Below are positions 7,390 to 15,786 of a DNA stretch of 29,337 nt, one piece after another (position 1 is the first letter of the stretch; every line of letters begins with the position of its first letter). This DNA comes from JBAXAB01 sp037142735 (GTDB taxonomy: Bacteria; Patescibacteriota; Minisyncoccia; Phycocordibacterales; CAIZLB01), in assembly GCA_037142735.1 (NCBI GenBank), contig JBAXAB010000010.1, positions 1 to 29,337 on the forward strand. The letters run 5' to 3'. The position numbers and the translations under genes are program-made. The notes under the pieces were generated by a model. It was not told where the DNA came from. It did not search any database and saw only the letters and a list, made by a program, of their open reading frames with translations.

Positions 7390-10300
7390 ATGCTCACCAC
7401 CTTCGAATCCCGTCTCAAGAACCTCAACAAAAACCAGAAAAAGGCGGTCACCACCATCGATGGTCCCGTGCTTGTTATTGCAGGCCCTGGTTCTGGAAAA
7501 ACTGAAATCCTTTCACTTCGTGTGGCTGAAATTCTCCAAAAAACCCAGGTTCTGCCTTCACAGGTCCTTTGTTTAACGTTCACTGACTCTGCCTCTGTAA
7601 ACATGCGTGATCGCTTGTCTCAAATTATCAGCGATGAGGCATATCGAGTGTCGATTCATACTTTTCACAATTTCTGTGTGCACATTATCAATCGCTACCC
7701 TGAATATTTCTACAAAGGTATTCCATTCACCGCTGTTGACCCTGTAACTAAAACTGAAATCTTACAGTCAATCATCGAGAACTTGGAACGAGATCATCCT
7801 TTTAGATCAATAAAACCTGATGGTACTTATGTGTATTTGTCAGCCATTAACCAGGCTATCGAAGCTCTAAAACGTTCAGGCCTTTTACCACAAACTTTTA
7901 GAGATATTTTGGCAGGAAATAAAAAAGATATTACAGACATTAACAAGGTCATTGAGCGCATATTTTCAGGTGGTCGTATTTCTAAAAAAACATTAGAAAC
8001 TGCTTTGACTTTAAAATTAGAGATATCTAAAAAAGATAGTGGTGTTTTTCCACCCCTCAAAAATAGTATTTTTGAATCGCTACAACGAGCAATTGCCGAA
8101 GCTGAAGCAGAAGACAGCACCAAGCCTCTGACCGAATGGAAAGACACCTGTCTAAAAACAGATGAAGAAGGTAATCAGGTTTTAAAGGAATCGCTATATC
8201 AAGAAAAAATGAATGCGGTGGCTGATGTGTATGAAGCGTATAGAAAAGCCATGCATGAAAATGCCTTGTATGATTTTGACGATATGATTTTGGATGTGAT
8301 TGAAGCGATGGGGAAGCATAAAGGACTTCTCACTGAGCTCCAAGAGCAATATCAATATATTCTTGTCGATGAATTTCAGGATACAAACAATGCGCAGATG
8401 AGTATTGTAAGGATGATAGCAAGCGCAGAGGTGAATGAGAATCGACCAAATGTAATGGTGGTAGGTGATGATGATCAAGCTGTCTATCGTTTTCAAGGAG
8501 CAGAAGTGTCCAATATTTTTAATTTCATCCGACAGTACAAAGATGTGTCGATGATCACGATGACAGAAAATTATCGTTCGACTCAGGATATTTTGGACGT
8601 GGCTTCACATGTGATTAAAAAGGGGAATGAGAGATTGGAGAATAGGTATCCTGAATTAGAAAAGAAGTTGACGTCTCAAAATAAGGACTTGAAAAAAGGT
8701 TCAATTCATCACATCCAACTGCCCTCAAGTTCTCACGAATGTCATTATATATCGCGTGAGATCAAGCGTTTAATTGAAAATGGTACACAAGCCAGCGATA
8801 TAGCCGTAATAGGCCGTAAACACGAGTTTTTGGAGAATCTAGTGCCATTTATGAAAGGGGTTAAGGTTCCGATCAAGTATGATCACGAACAAAATGTTTT
8901 ACAAGAACCTCATATCCGTGAATTGATCATTATTGCCCGATATCTGTACTCTTTGGTTAATCAGGACAGTCAGGTTGATGAATCTTTATTACCACAGATA
9001 TTGGCATTTGGTTTTTGGGAAATACCGCGTATAGACCTTTTTAAACTAGCAACCGAAGCAAGGCAAAAACGTTATGATGATGGTTTTAAGTATTTAAGCA
9101 TTGCTTTAAACTCGGGTAGTTCAAAAATAAAATCAGTAGCGCATTTTTTAGTTGAACTTTCACAGCTGTCGCTTAACGAACCCGTAGAGAGAATTCTTGA
9201 CCTTATAATCGGAGCGCATGTTCCTCTCGTTCCCGATAATGAAGATGAAGAGATTGATGTTGAAAATAATGTATCAATCGAAACTGATTTTACCAGCCCA
9301 TTCAAGCAGTATTATTTTAATGACGCTCGCCGATCCCATAAAACTGCAGAGTACCTCACATTCTTGTCAGGATTGCGTATTTTTATTCGTTCATTGAAAG
9401 ATTTCCGTCACGGAGAGGATATTGTCGTAAAAGATTTGGTTGAATTTGTAGAAATTCACGAAAAAAATAATTTACCTTTGAACGACTCTAGTCCTTTTAG
9501 TAATGCCTTCGAAGCAGTCAGGCTTTTGACGGCTCACAAAGCCAAAGGTTTAGAATTCGACACAGTCTTTGTAATGTCCTGTCAAAATGAAGTGTGGGCG
9601 GGGCGTGGTCGCGGACACATGTTGCCAATGCCGACTAACTTGCCAATCTATCCAGCAGGAGACAATGATGATGATAAATTGCGTTTATTTTATGTCGCCC
9701 TCACTCGTGCCAAAAGAAATCTGTATCTGACTTCATATCTCCAAAATGATAATGGTAAAGAATCGAACATTTTAAGTTATTTGTTGGAAAAGGAAGGCGA
9801 CGCCGAGGGTCATGTAGCCAGACATTTGAAGCCTCTTGTTCCACATCCGAATGAATATGCTGACGCTAATTCTCCAAGTCACAGCGAAGTGTTGACGGCC
9901 TCATGGACAAATTACCTAACAGCACCATTATTAAACGAGGAAAAGGCTCTTCTTGCGTCACTGCTTGAGGATTATAAGTTGTCAGTGACACACTTACGAA
10001 ATTTTACCAATGTTGAACGAGGTGGTCCGCAATTATTTATAGAGCAGAATTTGTTGCGTTTCCCTCAATCAAAAACTCCATCCAGTTCATTTGGTACGGC
10101 AATTCACCATGCCTTAGAGCAATACGTTTTAAAATTGAAAAGTGAAAATACTAAACCAGCGTTTTCATTTGTTGAAGATTGTTTTATAAAAGCGCTTAAA
10201 AAAGAGCGACTGGCGCGCAAGGATTTTAAAGAACTTTCGAAAAAAGGAATTGAATGTTTACAGGGTTTCCTGAATGAGAGGGTCGGAGATTTTACGATTA

Positions 10301-10773
10301 AAGACCTTACAGAAGTAGATTTTAGTGATCAGAACGTGATTATCGAGGGTGCCCATTTTACTGGGAAAATTGATCGAATTGTAGTTGATGGCAATAAGGC
10401 AATTGTCCACGATTATAAGACTGGTAAGCCGCTTGCTTCATGGGATGATAAGGATATCTATAATAAATCAAAAATCTATGATTATAAAAAACAGTTGGTT
10501 TTTTATAAAATTTTGATTGAAAATTCACGTACGTATCGTAACCTAAAGATGGTTCAAGGTGTGATTGATTTCATCGAACCAAAAAATGGCAAAAATATTT
10601 CATTGACTCTTGATATGAATGATCCTGAGGTTGTGGAATTAGAAGAAAGAATAAAAAAAGTGGCTGTAGCAGTGTATAAAAAAATTATGACACTGGATTT
10701 TCCAGATGTCTCTGGTTTCAGCAAGGACTTGAAAGGCTCAGTAGCGTTTGAGGACTTTATATTAGAAAAATAG
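7390..10773 (+). CDS. UvrD/Rep-family DNA helicase with C-terminal RecB-like nuclease
   Basis: A 1127-aa SF1A helicase: Walker A AGPGSGKT (31-38), motif Ia LTFTDSAS, Walker B VDEFQDTN (near 326), VGDDDQAVYRFQGA, TENYRST, LLTAHKAKGLEFDTV and LFYVALTRAKRNLYL. After residue 900 comes a PD-(D/E)XK nuclease of the RecB/AddB class: SSFGTAIHHALEQY, GKIDRIVVDG, the catalytic HDYKTGK (near 1007) and YKKQLVFYK. This helicase-plus-nuclease layout is that of AddA/AdnA-type end-processing enzymes for recombination repair. No AddB/RecC-like partner gene lies nearby, and no zinc or iron-sulfur cysteines are evident. The start at 7390 is chosen over the longer frame because a TATAAT lies 10 nt upstream and MLTTFESRLKNLNKNQ is a normal beginning. 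Soluble, DNA-bound. Calling it AddA specifically would be inference. Confidence 0.92.
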   Translation: MLTTFESRLKNLNKNQKKAVTTIDGPVLVIAGPGSGKTEILSLRVAEILQKTQVLPSQVLCLTFTDSASVNMRDRLSQIISDEAYRVSIHTFHNFCVHIINRYPEYFYKGIPFTAVDPVTKTEILQSIIENLERDHPFRSIKPDGTYVYLSAINQAIEALKRSGLLPQTFRDILAGNKKDITDINKVIERIFSGGRISKKTLETALTLKLEISKKDSGVFPPLKNSIFESLQRAIAEAEAEDSTKPLTEWKDTCLKTDEEGNQVLKESLYQEKMNAVADVYEAYRKAMHENALYDFDDMILDVIEAMGKHKGLLTELQEQYQYILVDEFQDTNNAQMSIVRMIASAEVNENRPNVMVVGDDDQAVYRFQGAEVSNIFNFIRQYKDVSMITMTENYRSTQDILDVASHVIKKGNERLENRYPELEKKLTSQNKDLKKGSIHHIQLPSSSHECHYISREIKRLIENGTQASDIAVIGRKHEFLENLVPFMKGVKVPIKYDHEQNVLQEPHIRELIIIARYLYSLVNQDSQVDESLLPQILAFGFWEIPRIDLFKLATEARQKRYDDGFKYLSIALNSGSSKIKSVAHFLVELSQLSLNEPVERILDLIIGAHVPLVPDNEDEEIDVENNVSIETDFTSPFKQYYFNDARRSHKTAEYLTFLSGLRIFIRSLKDFRHGEDIVVKDLVEFVEIHEKNNLPLNDSSPFSNAFEAVRLLTAHKAKGLEFDTVFVMSCQNEVWAGRGRGHMLPMPTNLPIYPAGDNDDDKLRLFYVALTRAKRNLYLTSYLQNDNGKESNILSYLLEKEGDAEGHVARHLKPLVPHPNEYADANSPSHSEVLTASWTNYLTAPLLNEEKALLASLLEDYKLSVTHLRNFTNVERGGPQLFIEQNLLRFPQSKTPSSSFGTAIHHALEQYVLKLKSENTKPAFSFVEDCFIKALKKERLARKDFKELSKKGIECLQGFLNERVGDFTIKDLTEVDFSDQNVIIEGAHFTGKIDRIVVDGNKAIVHDYKTGKPLASWDDKDIYNKSKIYDYKKQLVFYKILIENSRTYRNLKMVQGVIDFIEPKNGKNISLTLDMNDPEVVELEERIKKVAVAVYKKIMTLDFPDVSGFSKDLKGSVAFEDFILEK

Positions 10774-10779
10774 AAAATA

Positions 10780-10846
10780 AAATCAGAAAACCCGCCATAA
10801 ATTAGTTGGAATGGGGTTCTCTGAGGATCCAACTAAGGTGGCGGGT
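10780..10846 (-). terminator. Long two-part hairpin terminator, minus-strand polarity
   Basis: ACCCGCCA (10790-10797) pairs with TGGCGGGT (10839-10846), and TTAGTTGGA (10802-10810) with TCCAACTAA (10828-10836). The T-rich tail (TTTTCTGATTTT) is on the minus strand; the plus strand has no T run. It therefore best terminates leftward transcription, though it also lies 16 nt after the uvrD-like stop. Confidence 0.7.
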
Positions 10847-11051
10847 GATTGTAGACGAGAGTTTATTACTACACTGATCTACCGTCTGTCGTCGACGAGT
10901 GTTGACTCGAAGGTGACGTTCTAGACTGCCTTCTAAACTAGGTTTTCGAGTACAAGTACTCGACGGATGGTCCATAGGCGACCACTACGCCCAAGGGCAC
11001 TCGTCCTCAAATGGACCCCGATTCTCTGGCAGATACAAAGGTACTGGCCCG
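10785..11051 (-). ncRNA. Possible structured RNA in the gene-free stretch between convergent genes
   Basis: This near-300-bp stretch has no credible gene and is visibly more GC-rich than its flanks. Minus-strand signals fit a transcript: TTGGGA (11086-11081), a 17-nt spacer and TAAAAT (11063-11058) start it near 11051, and a hairpin with a T-rich tail ends it near 10785. Between them are hairpins TCGAGTAC/GTACTCGA (10946-10963) and CGAGT/ACTCG (10896-10909), and a 7-bp stem GGTCCAT/ATGGACC (10969-10975 with 11011-11017) enclosing smaller stems. I could not match it to RNase P RNA, SRP RNA, 6S RNA or tmRNA. It may instead be the remains of a gene. Confidence 0.3.
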
Positions 11052-11071
11052 TGTATTATTTTAACCTACAA

Positions 11072-11794
11072 CTAGAGATTTCCCAACTCTTTCACGATCT
11101 GCCCCATTGCGTTCAATGGGAGTGCTCCGTATCCTTCACCATTACTGTTAACAATTGGAATAAATTGGTCTTTAACTTGGACAACACTGTAGGGTGTACC
11201 GAAGCCTCCAGCTCTAATCCCTGCTTTAACACTGTCTGTAATTTTCTGAGCGTATTTACCGCTATCCAAGCACGTTTTAAATTTAGCTGCATCGATATTT
11301 ATTGTGTTAGCAAAATCATAAAGCTTGTCATGATCCAAGTTGTTGTTGGAAGGGGTGTTTGCGAATAAAGTATCAGCATATTTCCAGAAAGAATCATTTC
11401 CACCAATTTCATGGGCGCATTCAAAAGCCTCTGACTCTTTTGGAGCTTTTGGGTGTCTTTCAAGTGGCAGCATTCGGTACACTATGGCCAAATCACCAGC
11501 TGCTTTGTGTTCAGTGTAAAGGCTCTGTAAAGTTCCATGAAAAATTCGACAGTATGGGCATTCAGGATCGGTGTAAACAATTAGTTTTACTTTTGCATTC
11601 AAAGGACCTTCTATGTGGTCTGCATCCGAGACTGGCGCTACCTCAATCTTTGGTTGTAAAGCATCTTGAGCGATTTCAGCCACAGATCTTTCTTTTACTG
11701 GAGTCTTATGTTGAGTGGCGTAAATTGTTCCTGCGATTAGGATTCCCGCGACTATAATTGCGATGGGTAAAAGATATTGTTGGATTTTTTTCAT
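11072..11794 (-). CDS. DsbA-family thioredoxin-like protein, membrane-anchored
   Basis: A 240-aa extracytoplasmic disulfide oxidoreductase/isomerase-like protein. A single N-terminal hydrophobic segment (about residues 7-27) acts as anchor or signal. A Lys/Glu-rich linker follows, then a thioredoxin fold with the active site CPYC in VYTDPECPYCRIFHG. The cis-proline loop is seen as GFGTPYSVV. An extra Cys pair (ECAHE, KTCLDS) lies in the helical insertion. Such proteins oxidise or reshuffle cysteines in exported proteins; the Cys-rich secreted protein at 26352 would be a conceivable client (inference). The start at 11794 is preferred over 11803 because TGT-TAAAAT lies 7 nt upstream. It follows the exonuclease gene by about 40 nt and may also be read from hisS. 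Confidence 0.88.
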   Translation of the reverse strand: MKKIQQYLLPIAIIVAGILIAGTIYATQHKTPVKERSVAEIAQDALQPKIEVAPVSDADHIEGPLNAKVKLIVYTDPECPYCRIFHGTLQSLYTEHKAAGDLAIVYRMLPLERHPKAPKESEAFECAHEIGGNDSFWKYADTLFANTPSNNNLDHDKLYDFANTINIDAAKFKTCLDSGKYAQKITDSVKAGIRAGGFGTPYSVVQVKDQFIPIVNSNGEGYGALPLNAMGQIVKELGNL

Positions 11795-11801
11795 AGTTAA
11801 C

Positions 11802-11810
11802 ATTTTAACA
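11802..11810 (-). promoter_or_regulatory. Extended -10 of the DsbA-like gene
   Basis: TGT-TAAAAT on the minus strand ends 7 nt before the ATG at 11794, predicting a leaderless transcript and an internal promoter in the hisS run. Confidence 0.5.
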
Positions 11811-11835
11811 TATTCAAATAGAGGATGAAAGTTTT

Positions 11836-12411
11836 TTAGAAAGGCAAACTAAATGTCATTTTAACGTCACTCTTCTTTTCCCAGTCGGTTGTATTGAGAG
11901 GAATATCACGAACTTCAAGTCCATCCTTAAACTTTAATTTTTTATACTTCATGGCGTACTCATAAATATCTTTGGTGATTTTAACGTCATCAATGCAGTA
12001 TTTAATGATTTTATCTATTTCACCTTTTTTCCACCATTCAATTGCTTCAAGGCCGTGCCCGCTTTTAGCGGTACCTAATGTTGCCTGAGCCACGAGGCCT
12101 AGCCCAACACGATGTCCTAGTTTGTTTTTAATTTCTTTGAGAATGTCCAAACTTTTGATCTTAGTTAAGTCGCCATTGTAGTACTTATTTAAAAGGGGAA
12201 TATCAAAATGATCACCATTAAAAGTGATAATCATCTCTGCCTTTTCAATAACTGGCCACAGCTTCGACAAATCTTCCTGAAGATAACTTGAATATTCCCC
12301 AGTTTCACTGTCAAAAATACACACGACTGAAATATCTAACATAACAGGGTCGGCTTTTCCTACCTCTTGAAACGTATTGCGAGTTTCAATGTCTAAGAAT
12401 ATCTTACGCAT
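11836..12411 (-). CDS. RNase H-fold 3'-5' exonuclease (DEDD, YprB-like)
   Basis: A 191-aa compact exonuclease-domain protein. Metal-binding acids are visible in order: FLDIET at the N-terminus (Exo I), TFNGDHFD in the middle (Exo II) and YCIDDVKITKDIY near residue 150 (Exo III). This is the stand-alone form of the predicted exonuclease domain found in YprB/DnaQ-like DEDD nucleases. It lacks helicase or polymerase domains. The substrate (DNA or RNA 3' ends) cannot be told from sequence. It starts 5 nt after the carboxypeptidase stop, so it is co-transcribed with hisS and the carboxypeptidase. Confidence 0.85.
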   Translation of the reverse strand: MRKIFLDIETRNTFQEVGKADPVMLDISVVCIFDSETGEYSSYLQEDLSKLWPVIEKAEMIITFNGDHFDIPLLNKYYNGDLTKIKSLDILKEIKNKLGHRVGLGLVAQATLGTAKSGHGLEAIEWWKKGEIDKIIKYCIDDVKITKDIYEYAMKYKKLKFKDGLEVRDIPLNTTDWEKKSDVKMTFSLPF

Positions 12412-12416
12412 GATAT

Positions 12417-13322
12417 TTAGCTAAACAGAGAAACGAGGAAAGTGTTAATGTCACGCTGATCCAGATCGTAAAAGTATTTGCCTTCGTTGTGGAGTTTGGT
12501 CGCTAAATCTACACCCACAAATCTCCAGTGCCACGGTTCATAAATATAGTATTTGTTATTTGGTGGGTAGGAAAGAGCAAAGCCATATTTAAAGGCGTTA
12601 TTCACCATCCACTGATATTCTGGGGCCGAAGCAAACCTATCCAGCACCTCTCCATTTTTAACAGTGGTGAAGTCCATGGTAGTTCCCAGTTGATGTTCTG
12701 AATATCCCTGATCAGCTGAAAAAGAGTTCGCAGCGGACGTTCCATATTGAATCTTGTAACTGCTCTTTAATTGAGCTTGTTGACCAAAAGATCTGTAGGC
12801 TGACTGTACTTTTATACTCATTCCATCAGATTTTGAGGACTCGATCATTCTTTGTAAGTAGGGTAAAACGTCGGTGTGTATTTGAAGTGGCCTATCAGAA
12901 TTTGCTAGGTATTCGGTGTTGATGAATGAAAGCTTGGCAGGAATGTAGTTTTCGTTAAGGAAATATACTTTCGAATATTTTTGAAGCAATTGCGGATCAG
13001 TTTTACTTAGTTTATCAAGCGTGCTCACGGTGCTGTTTACTTTACCTAATTGTTCGTCGATTTGTGCGCTTCGGTTTTGTTGATTGATGATGACGTTTTC
13101 AATTCCAGCCACACGAGTAGTAAGTTCTGTCGTCTTGTTTTCGGCATCAGTAATGCGATAAATAAAACTACGAGTAGTAGAAGCCATTTCTTCAACTAGG
13201 ATTTTATTTCTGTATTCACTTGCTCCTACAGCACCAGCAAACAAGATAAGGGTACCGAGGGTGCCTAAAACGACACGACGAGAAATAAGGTGATGTGAAG
13301 ACTTGTTGTCTGCTGGATTCAT
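12417..13322 (-). CDS. D-alanyl-D-alanine carboxypeptidase, VanY/M15 family, membrane-anchored
   Basis: A 301-aa cell-wall enzyme that trims the terminal D-Ala of peptidoglycan stem peptides. An N-terminal transmembrane segment (about residues 16-36) is followed by a predicted coiled coil (about 40-110, heptad-like with TELTTRVAGIENV). The zinc peptidase domain starts near 130. Family motifs are intact: SAYRSFGQQAQ, the zinc ligands in SEHQLGTTMDF (His and Asp) and EPWHWRFVG (final His). The coiled-coil stalk presumably holds the domain in the wall space. It lies between hisS (11 nt upstream) and the exonuclease (5 nt downstream) in one minus-strand operon. The functional link to hisS is unclear. 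Confidence 0.92.
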   Translation of the reverse strand: MNPADNKSSHHLISRRVVLGTLGTLILFAGAVGASEYRNKILVEEMASTTRSFIYRITDAENKTTELTTRVAGIENVIINQQNRSAQIDEQLGKVNSTVSTLDKLSKTDPQLLQKYSKVYFLNENYIPAKLSFINTEYLANSDRPLQIHTDVLPYLQRMIESSKSDGMSIKVQSAYRSFGQQAQLKSSYKIQYGTSAANSFSADQGYSEHQLGTTMDFTTVKNGEVLDRFASAPEYQWMVNNAFKYGFALSYPPNNKYYIYEPWHWRFVGVDLATKLHNEGKYFYDLDQRDINTFLVSLFS

Positions 13323-13333
13323 TTGTATTGAGT

Positions 13334-14668
13334 TTATTTAATAAAGTTGATAATTTTTGCGGTCTCTTCTAAGTTCGTTGTGATTTCTGAACCATCTGAA
13401 AGACGCTTAATATTAAATGTTCTGCTTTCAGCCTCTACTGGACCCACAACTACAATATAGGGAATAGCTTGTTTGTCAGCAGACTTGATCTGATCGCCAA
13501 TTTTCTTTTCAGAATAGTTTACCGCCACGTTTATACCTGACTTGCGCAGGCTTTCAGCGATTAGATTAGCAGAATCATTAAATTCCATATCCATGACACA
13601 CAGCATTATTTCAGCCTTGGACACGTATTTAGGGAGAAGCTCTCGAGTCTCTAGAAAATCTCGCATAGTCACATCTCCAATACCAAACCCAACTGCGGGA
13701 ATTTTTTCTTCACCAAAGATTTTCAATAAATCATCGTAGCGTCCACCACCAAATATTGAACGATTGTTCTTGGGATTAGTATCAAAGACTTCAAAAATAA
13801 TACCGGTGTAATAATCAAAGCCTCGGATGAGGGTTTCGTCATATTCAACATTTTTTATTCCACGTTTGTTAAGAGTAGAAATAACATTGTCCAGCTCGGT
13901 TTTTGCTTCACGAATAGTCGGAATTGCCATGGCCTCTTCGTAATCGTCACTGTGTTTTCCATCTTTTTTGCTGAGATTAAGGAATTTGAAGGCTTTGCCT
14001 ACAATTTTTTCCGCCTCTGTATTAAAGTCCTCCGGAGACATTTTAGCTTTACGGTCAATCAGTTTTTGCATTTGTTGTGACTGATTTGCATCTAATTCGT
14101 ACCAATTAGCAAAAAGAGCATTTAATAATTTGCGACTACTTACTTTTATTACAAAGTCTTTGTCCGACGCGCCGAATTCTTTTAAGAGCGCGTCGGCCAT
14201 GGTCATCATTTCAATATCGGCTTCAATAGAATTAATACCAAAGACGTCGACATTTAACTGCCAGTGTTCGCGCATGCGACCGCGTTGGGGGCGTTCGTAT
14301 CGGAAAAGATTGGGAATGGAATACCATCGAGCAGGGAATCCAATCTCTCGTCTTTTGCCTGCAATCATTCTGGCAACACTAGGAGTCATTTCAGGACGAA
14401 GGGTGACTTCGCGTCCACCTCTATCCACAAACGAATAAGTCTGTTCATTAACCAGTTCTTCTCCAGATTTTGCGTGATACAACTCGCTTGCTTCGATTAT
14501 AGATGCGTCATAACGGTTATAGCCGAATCGTTCAGCCACTTTTTTCCATATTCCAAAGATATATTCCTGGACAGCCTGGTCCTCTGGATAAAAGTCTCTG
14601 ACACCTTTGTAACTTTCTACTGAGATTTTATTTTTCTTGTCGTCGGGTTTTTTAGCTGAATCTTTCAT
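13334..14668 (-). CDS. hisS: Histidyl-tRNA synthetase
   Basis: Class II synthetase charging tRNA-His in the cytoplasm, 444 aa. Visible motifs: the N-terminal GVRDFYPEDQAVQ block, motif 2 region GREVTLRPEMTPSVARM, FRYERPQRGRMREHWQLNVDVFG, the histidine-specific RGFDYYTGIIFEVF, motif 3 GGGRYDDLL with GFGIGDVTM, and a C-terminal anticodon-binding fold ending in NLEETAKIINFIK. A Lys-rich stretch of about 20 residues precedes the normal start. It is the first gene of the minus-strand run to the carboxypeptidase and exonuclease. The promoter TTGTGA-N17-TACAAT ends 7 nt before the ATG, so the mRNA should be leaderless. Confidence 0.97.
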   Translation of the reverse strand: MKDSAKKPDDKKNKISVESYKGVRDFYPEDQAVQEYIFGIWKKVAERFGYNRYDASIIEASELYHAKSGEELVNEQTYSFVDRGGREVTLRPEMTPSVARMIAGKRREIGFPARWYSIPNLFRYERPQRGRMREHWQLNVDVFGINSIEADIEMMTMADALLKEFGASDKDFVIKVSSRKLLNALFANWYELDANQSQQMQKLIDRKAKMSPEDFNTEAEKIVGKAFKFLNLSKKDGKHSDDYEEAMAIPTIREAKTELDNVISTLNKRGIKNVEYDETLIRGFDYYTGIIFEVFDTNPKNNRSIFGGGRYDDLLKIFGEEKIPAVGFGIGDVTMRDFLETRELLPKYVSKAEIMLCVMDMEFNDSANLIAESLRKSGINVAVNYSEKKIGDQIKSADKQAIPYIVVVGPVEAESRTFNIKRLSDGSEITTNLEETAKIINFIK

Positions 14669-14675
14669 TGGGATA

Positions 14676-14704
14676 ATTGTAACGTAATTAAGCGTGTCTC
14701 ACAA
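14676..14704 (-). promoter_or_regulatory. hisS promoter (leaderless type)
   Basis: TTGTGA, a 17-nt spacer and TACAAT (14681-14676) on the minus strand. The -10 ends 7 nt before the hisS ATG. Confidence 0.6.
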
Positions 14705-14778
14705 ACTTTATCTTATCTTGAAATTGTGGTCATTATAGCTTCACTTTTTATTCATATGGGAAATGTAGAGTGTGCCCC

Positions 14779-15786
14779 ATGTCGAATATTCTATGGTCAA
14801 TGTCTATGATGTACGGGGCAGATGCAGTCATGTCTTTAGATCGATTGATTAATTTTGCACATACAAGCTCTGCGAGCGATATTCACATAGATGTTGATGG
14901 AGAAATGGCTTATATAAAATTAAGAATTAATGGTCACCTCTTTTATTATGCGATCTCTGACCATTTTCTTTATTTAGGTATTTTGGGGGTAATTAAATCT
15001 CGTGCCCATATGCGTATCGACGTGCATGATCGGGGCCAGGATGGTTCATTTATTTTCTACCCACACAGACACAGAAGGGACAAGAAGGTGTTTGTAAGGG
15101 TTTCTATTAATCCGACTTTTCACGGCGAAGCAGTTGTTTTACGTATTCTAGACCAGACTAATCGGTATCATTTAGATTTGGGAGATTTAGGCATGAATAC
15201 ACATTTACAGAGTTTGATTGGGGACTATGTTCTATTAGAAAACTCTTTGATCCTGGTTTCAGGAGCTACCGGTTCTGGAAAGACTACAACGATGTATTCT
15301 TTGATGAAATTTCTAAACCCAGAATCCTGTGTCATCATTTCTCTAGAAGACCCTGTAGAAAAACACATTCCAAATGTGAGGCAGGTTTCTATACGATCAG
15401 ATTTTGGTTTTTCCTATGAAAATGCCTTACGTGTGGCGTTACGACAAGATCCTGACGTTATTGTGATAGGTGAAATTCGTGATAAGGAAACAGCCCAGAT
15501 TGCAGTTGAGGCTGCTTTGACCGGCCATCTTATTATTGCCGGCATCCACGGGCGTGATCCGGTCGATGTCATTTTGAGGTTAACAAATTTAGGTGTGGAT
15601 GATTTTCTTATTTCTCAAACTTTAGCCCTTTCTATTCATCAAAAAATGATATATGGAATGAACGCTCAAGACTCTGCAAAGGTCAGTTTTTCATATCTCG
15701 ATTTTTTCAAACACGGTGGGGCGCTTTCACATAACACTATTCTAGATTTAAAAAAGAAAATAAAAAAAGGCAATGTCACAGCGTAA
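14779..15786 (+). CDS. pilB: Type IV pilus / type II secretion assembly ATPase (PilB/GspE-like), short form
   Basis: Hexameric motor that drives pilin polymerisation at the inner face of the membrane. About 335 aa, much shorter than PilB (over 500): the N1 domain is missing and the protein begins near the N2 block SASDIHIDVDG. Walker A GATGSGKTTT, Asp-box VISLEDPVE, and Walker B DPDVIVIGEIRD are present. The His-box is altered (TGHLIIAGIHGRD, where LHTND is usual). The C-terminal four-Cys zinc site of PilB/GspE is absent. The start is uncertain: ATG 14779 and 14800 (the latter 7 nt after TATTCT), later ATGs to 14830 and GTG 14770 are all in frame. It heads a five-gene operon and overlaps pilC by 14 nt. 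Confidence 0.88.
   Translation: MSNILWSMSMMYGADAVMSLDRLINFAHTSSASDIHIDVDGEMAYIKLRINGHLFYYAISDHFLYLGILGVIKSRAHMRIDVHDRGQDGSFIFYPHRHRRDKKVFVRVSINPTFHGEAVVLRILDQTNRYHLDLGDLGMNTHLQSLIGDYVLLENSLILVSGATGSGKTTTMYSLMKFLNPESCVIISLEDPVEKHIPNVRQVSIRSDFGFSYENALRVALRQDPDVIVIGEIRDKETAQIAVEAALTGHLIIAGIHGRDPVDVILRLTNLGVDDFLISQTLALSIHQKMIYGMNAQDSAKVSFSYLDFFKHGGALSHNTILDLKKKIKKGNVTA

Noticed and set aside
10967..11368. 133-codon plus-strand frame over the gene-free stretch and the DsbA-like gene
   Set aside because: Most of it is antisense to the DsbA-like gene; composition and sequence are not protein-like after the first 30 residues.
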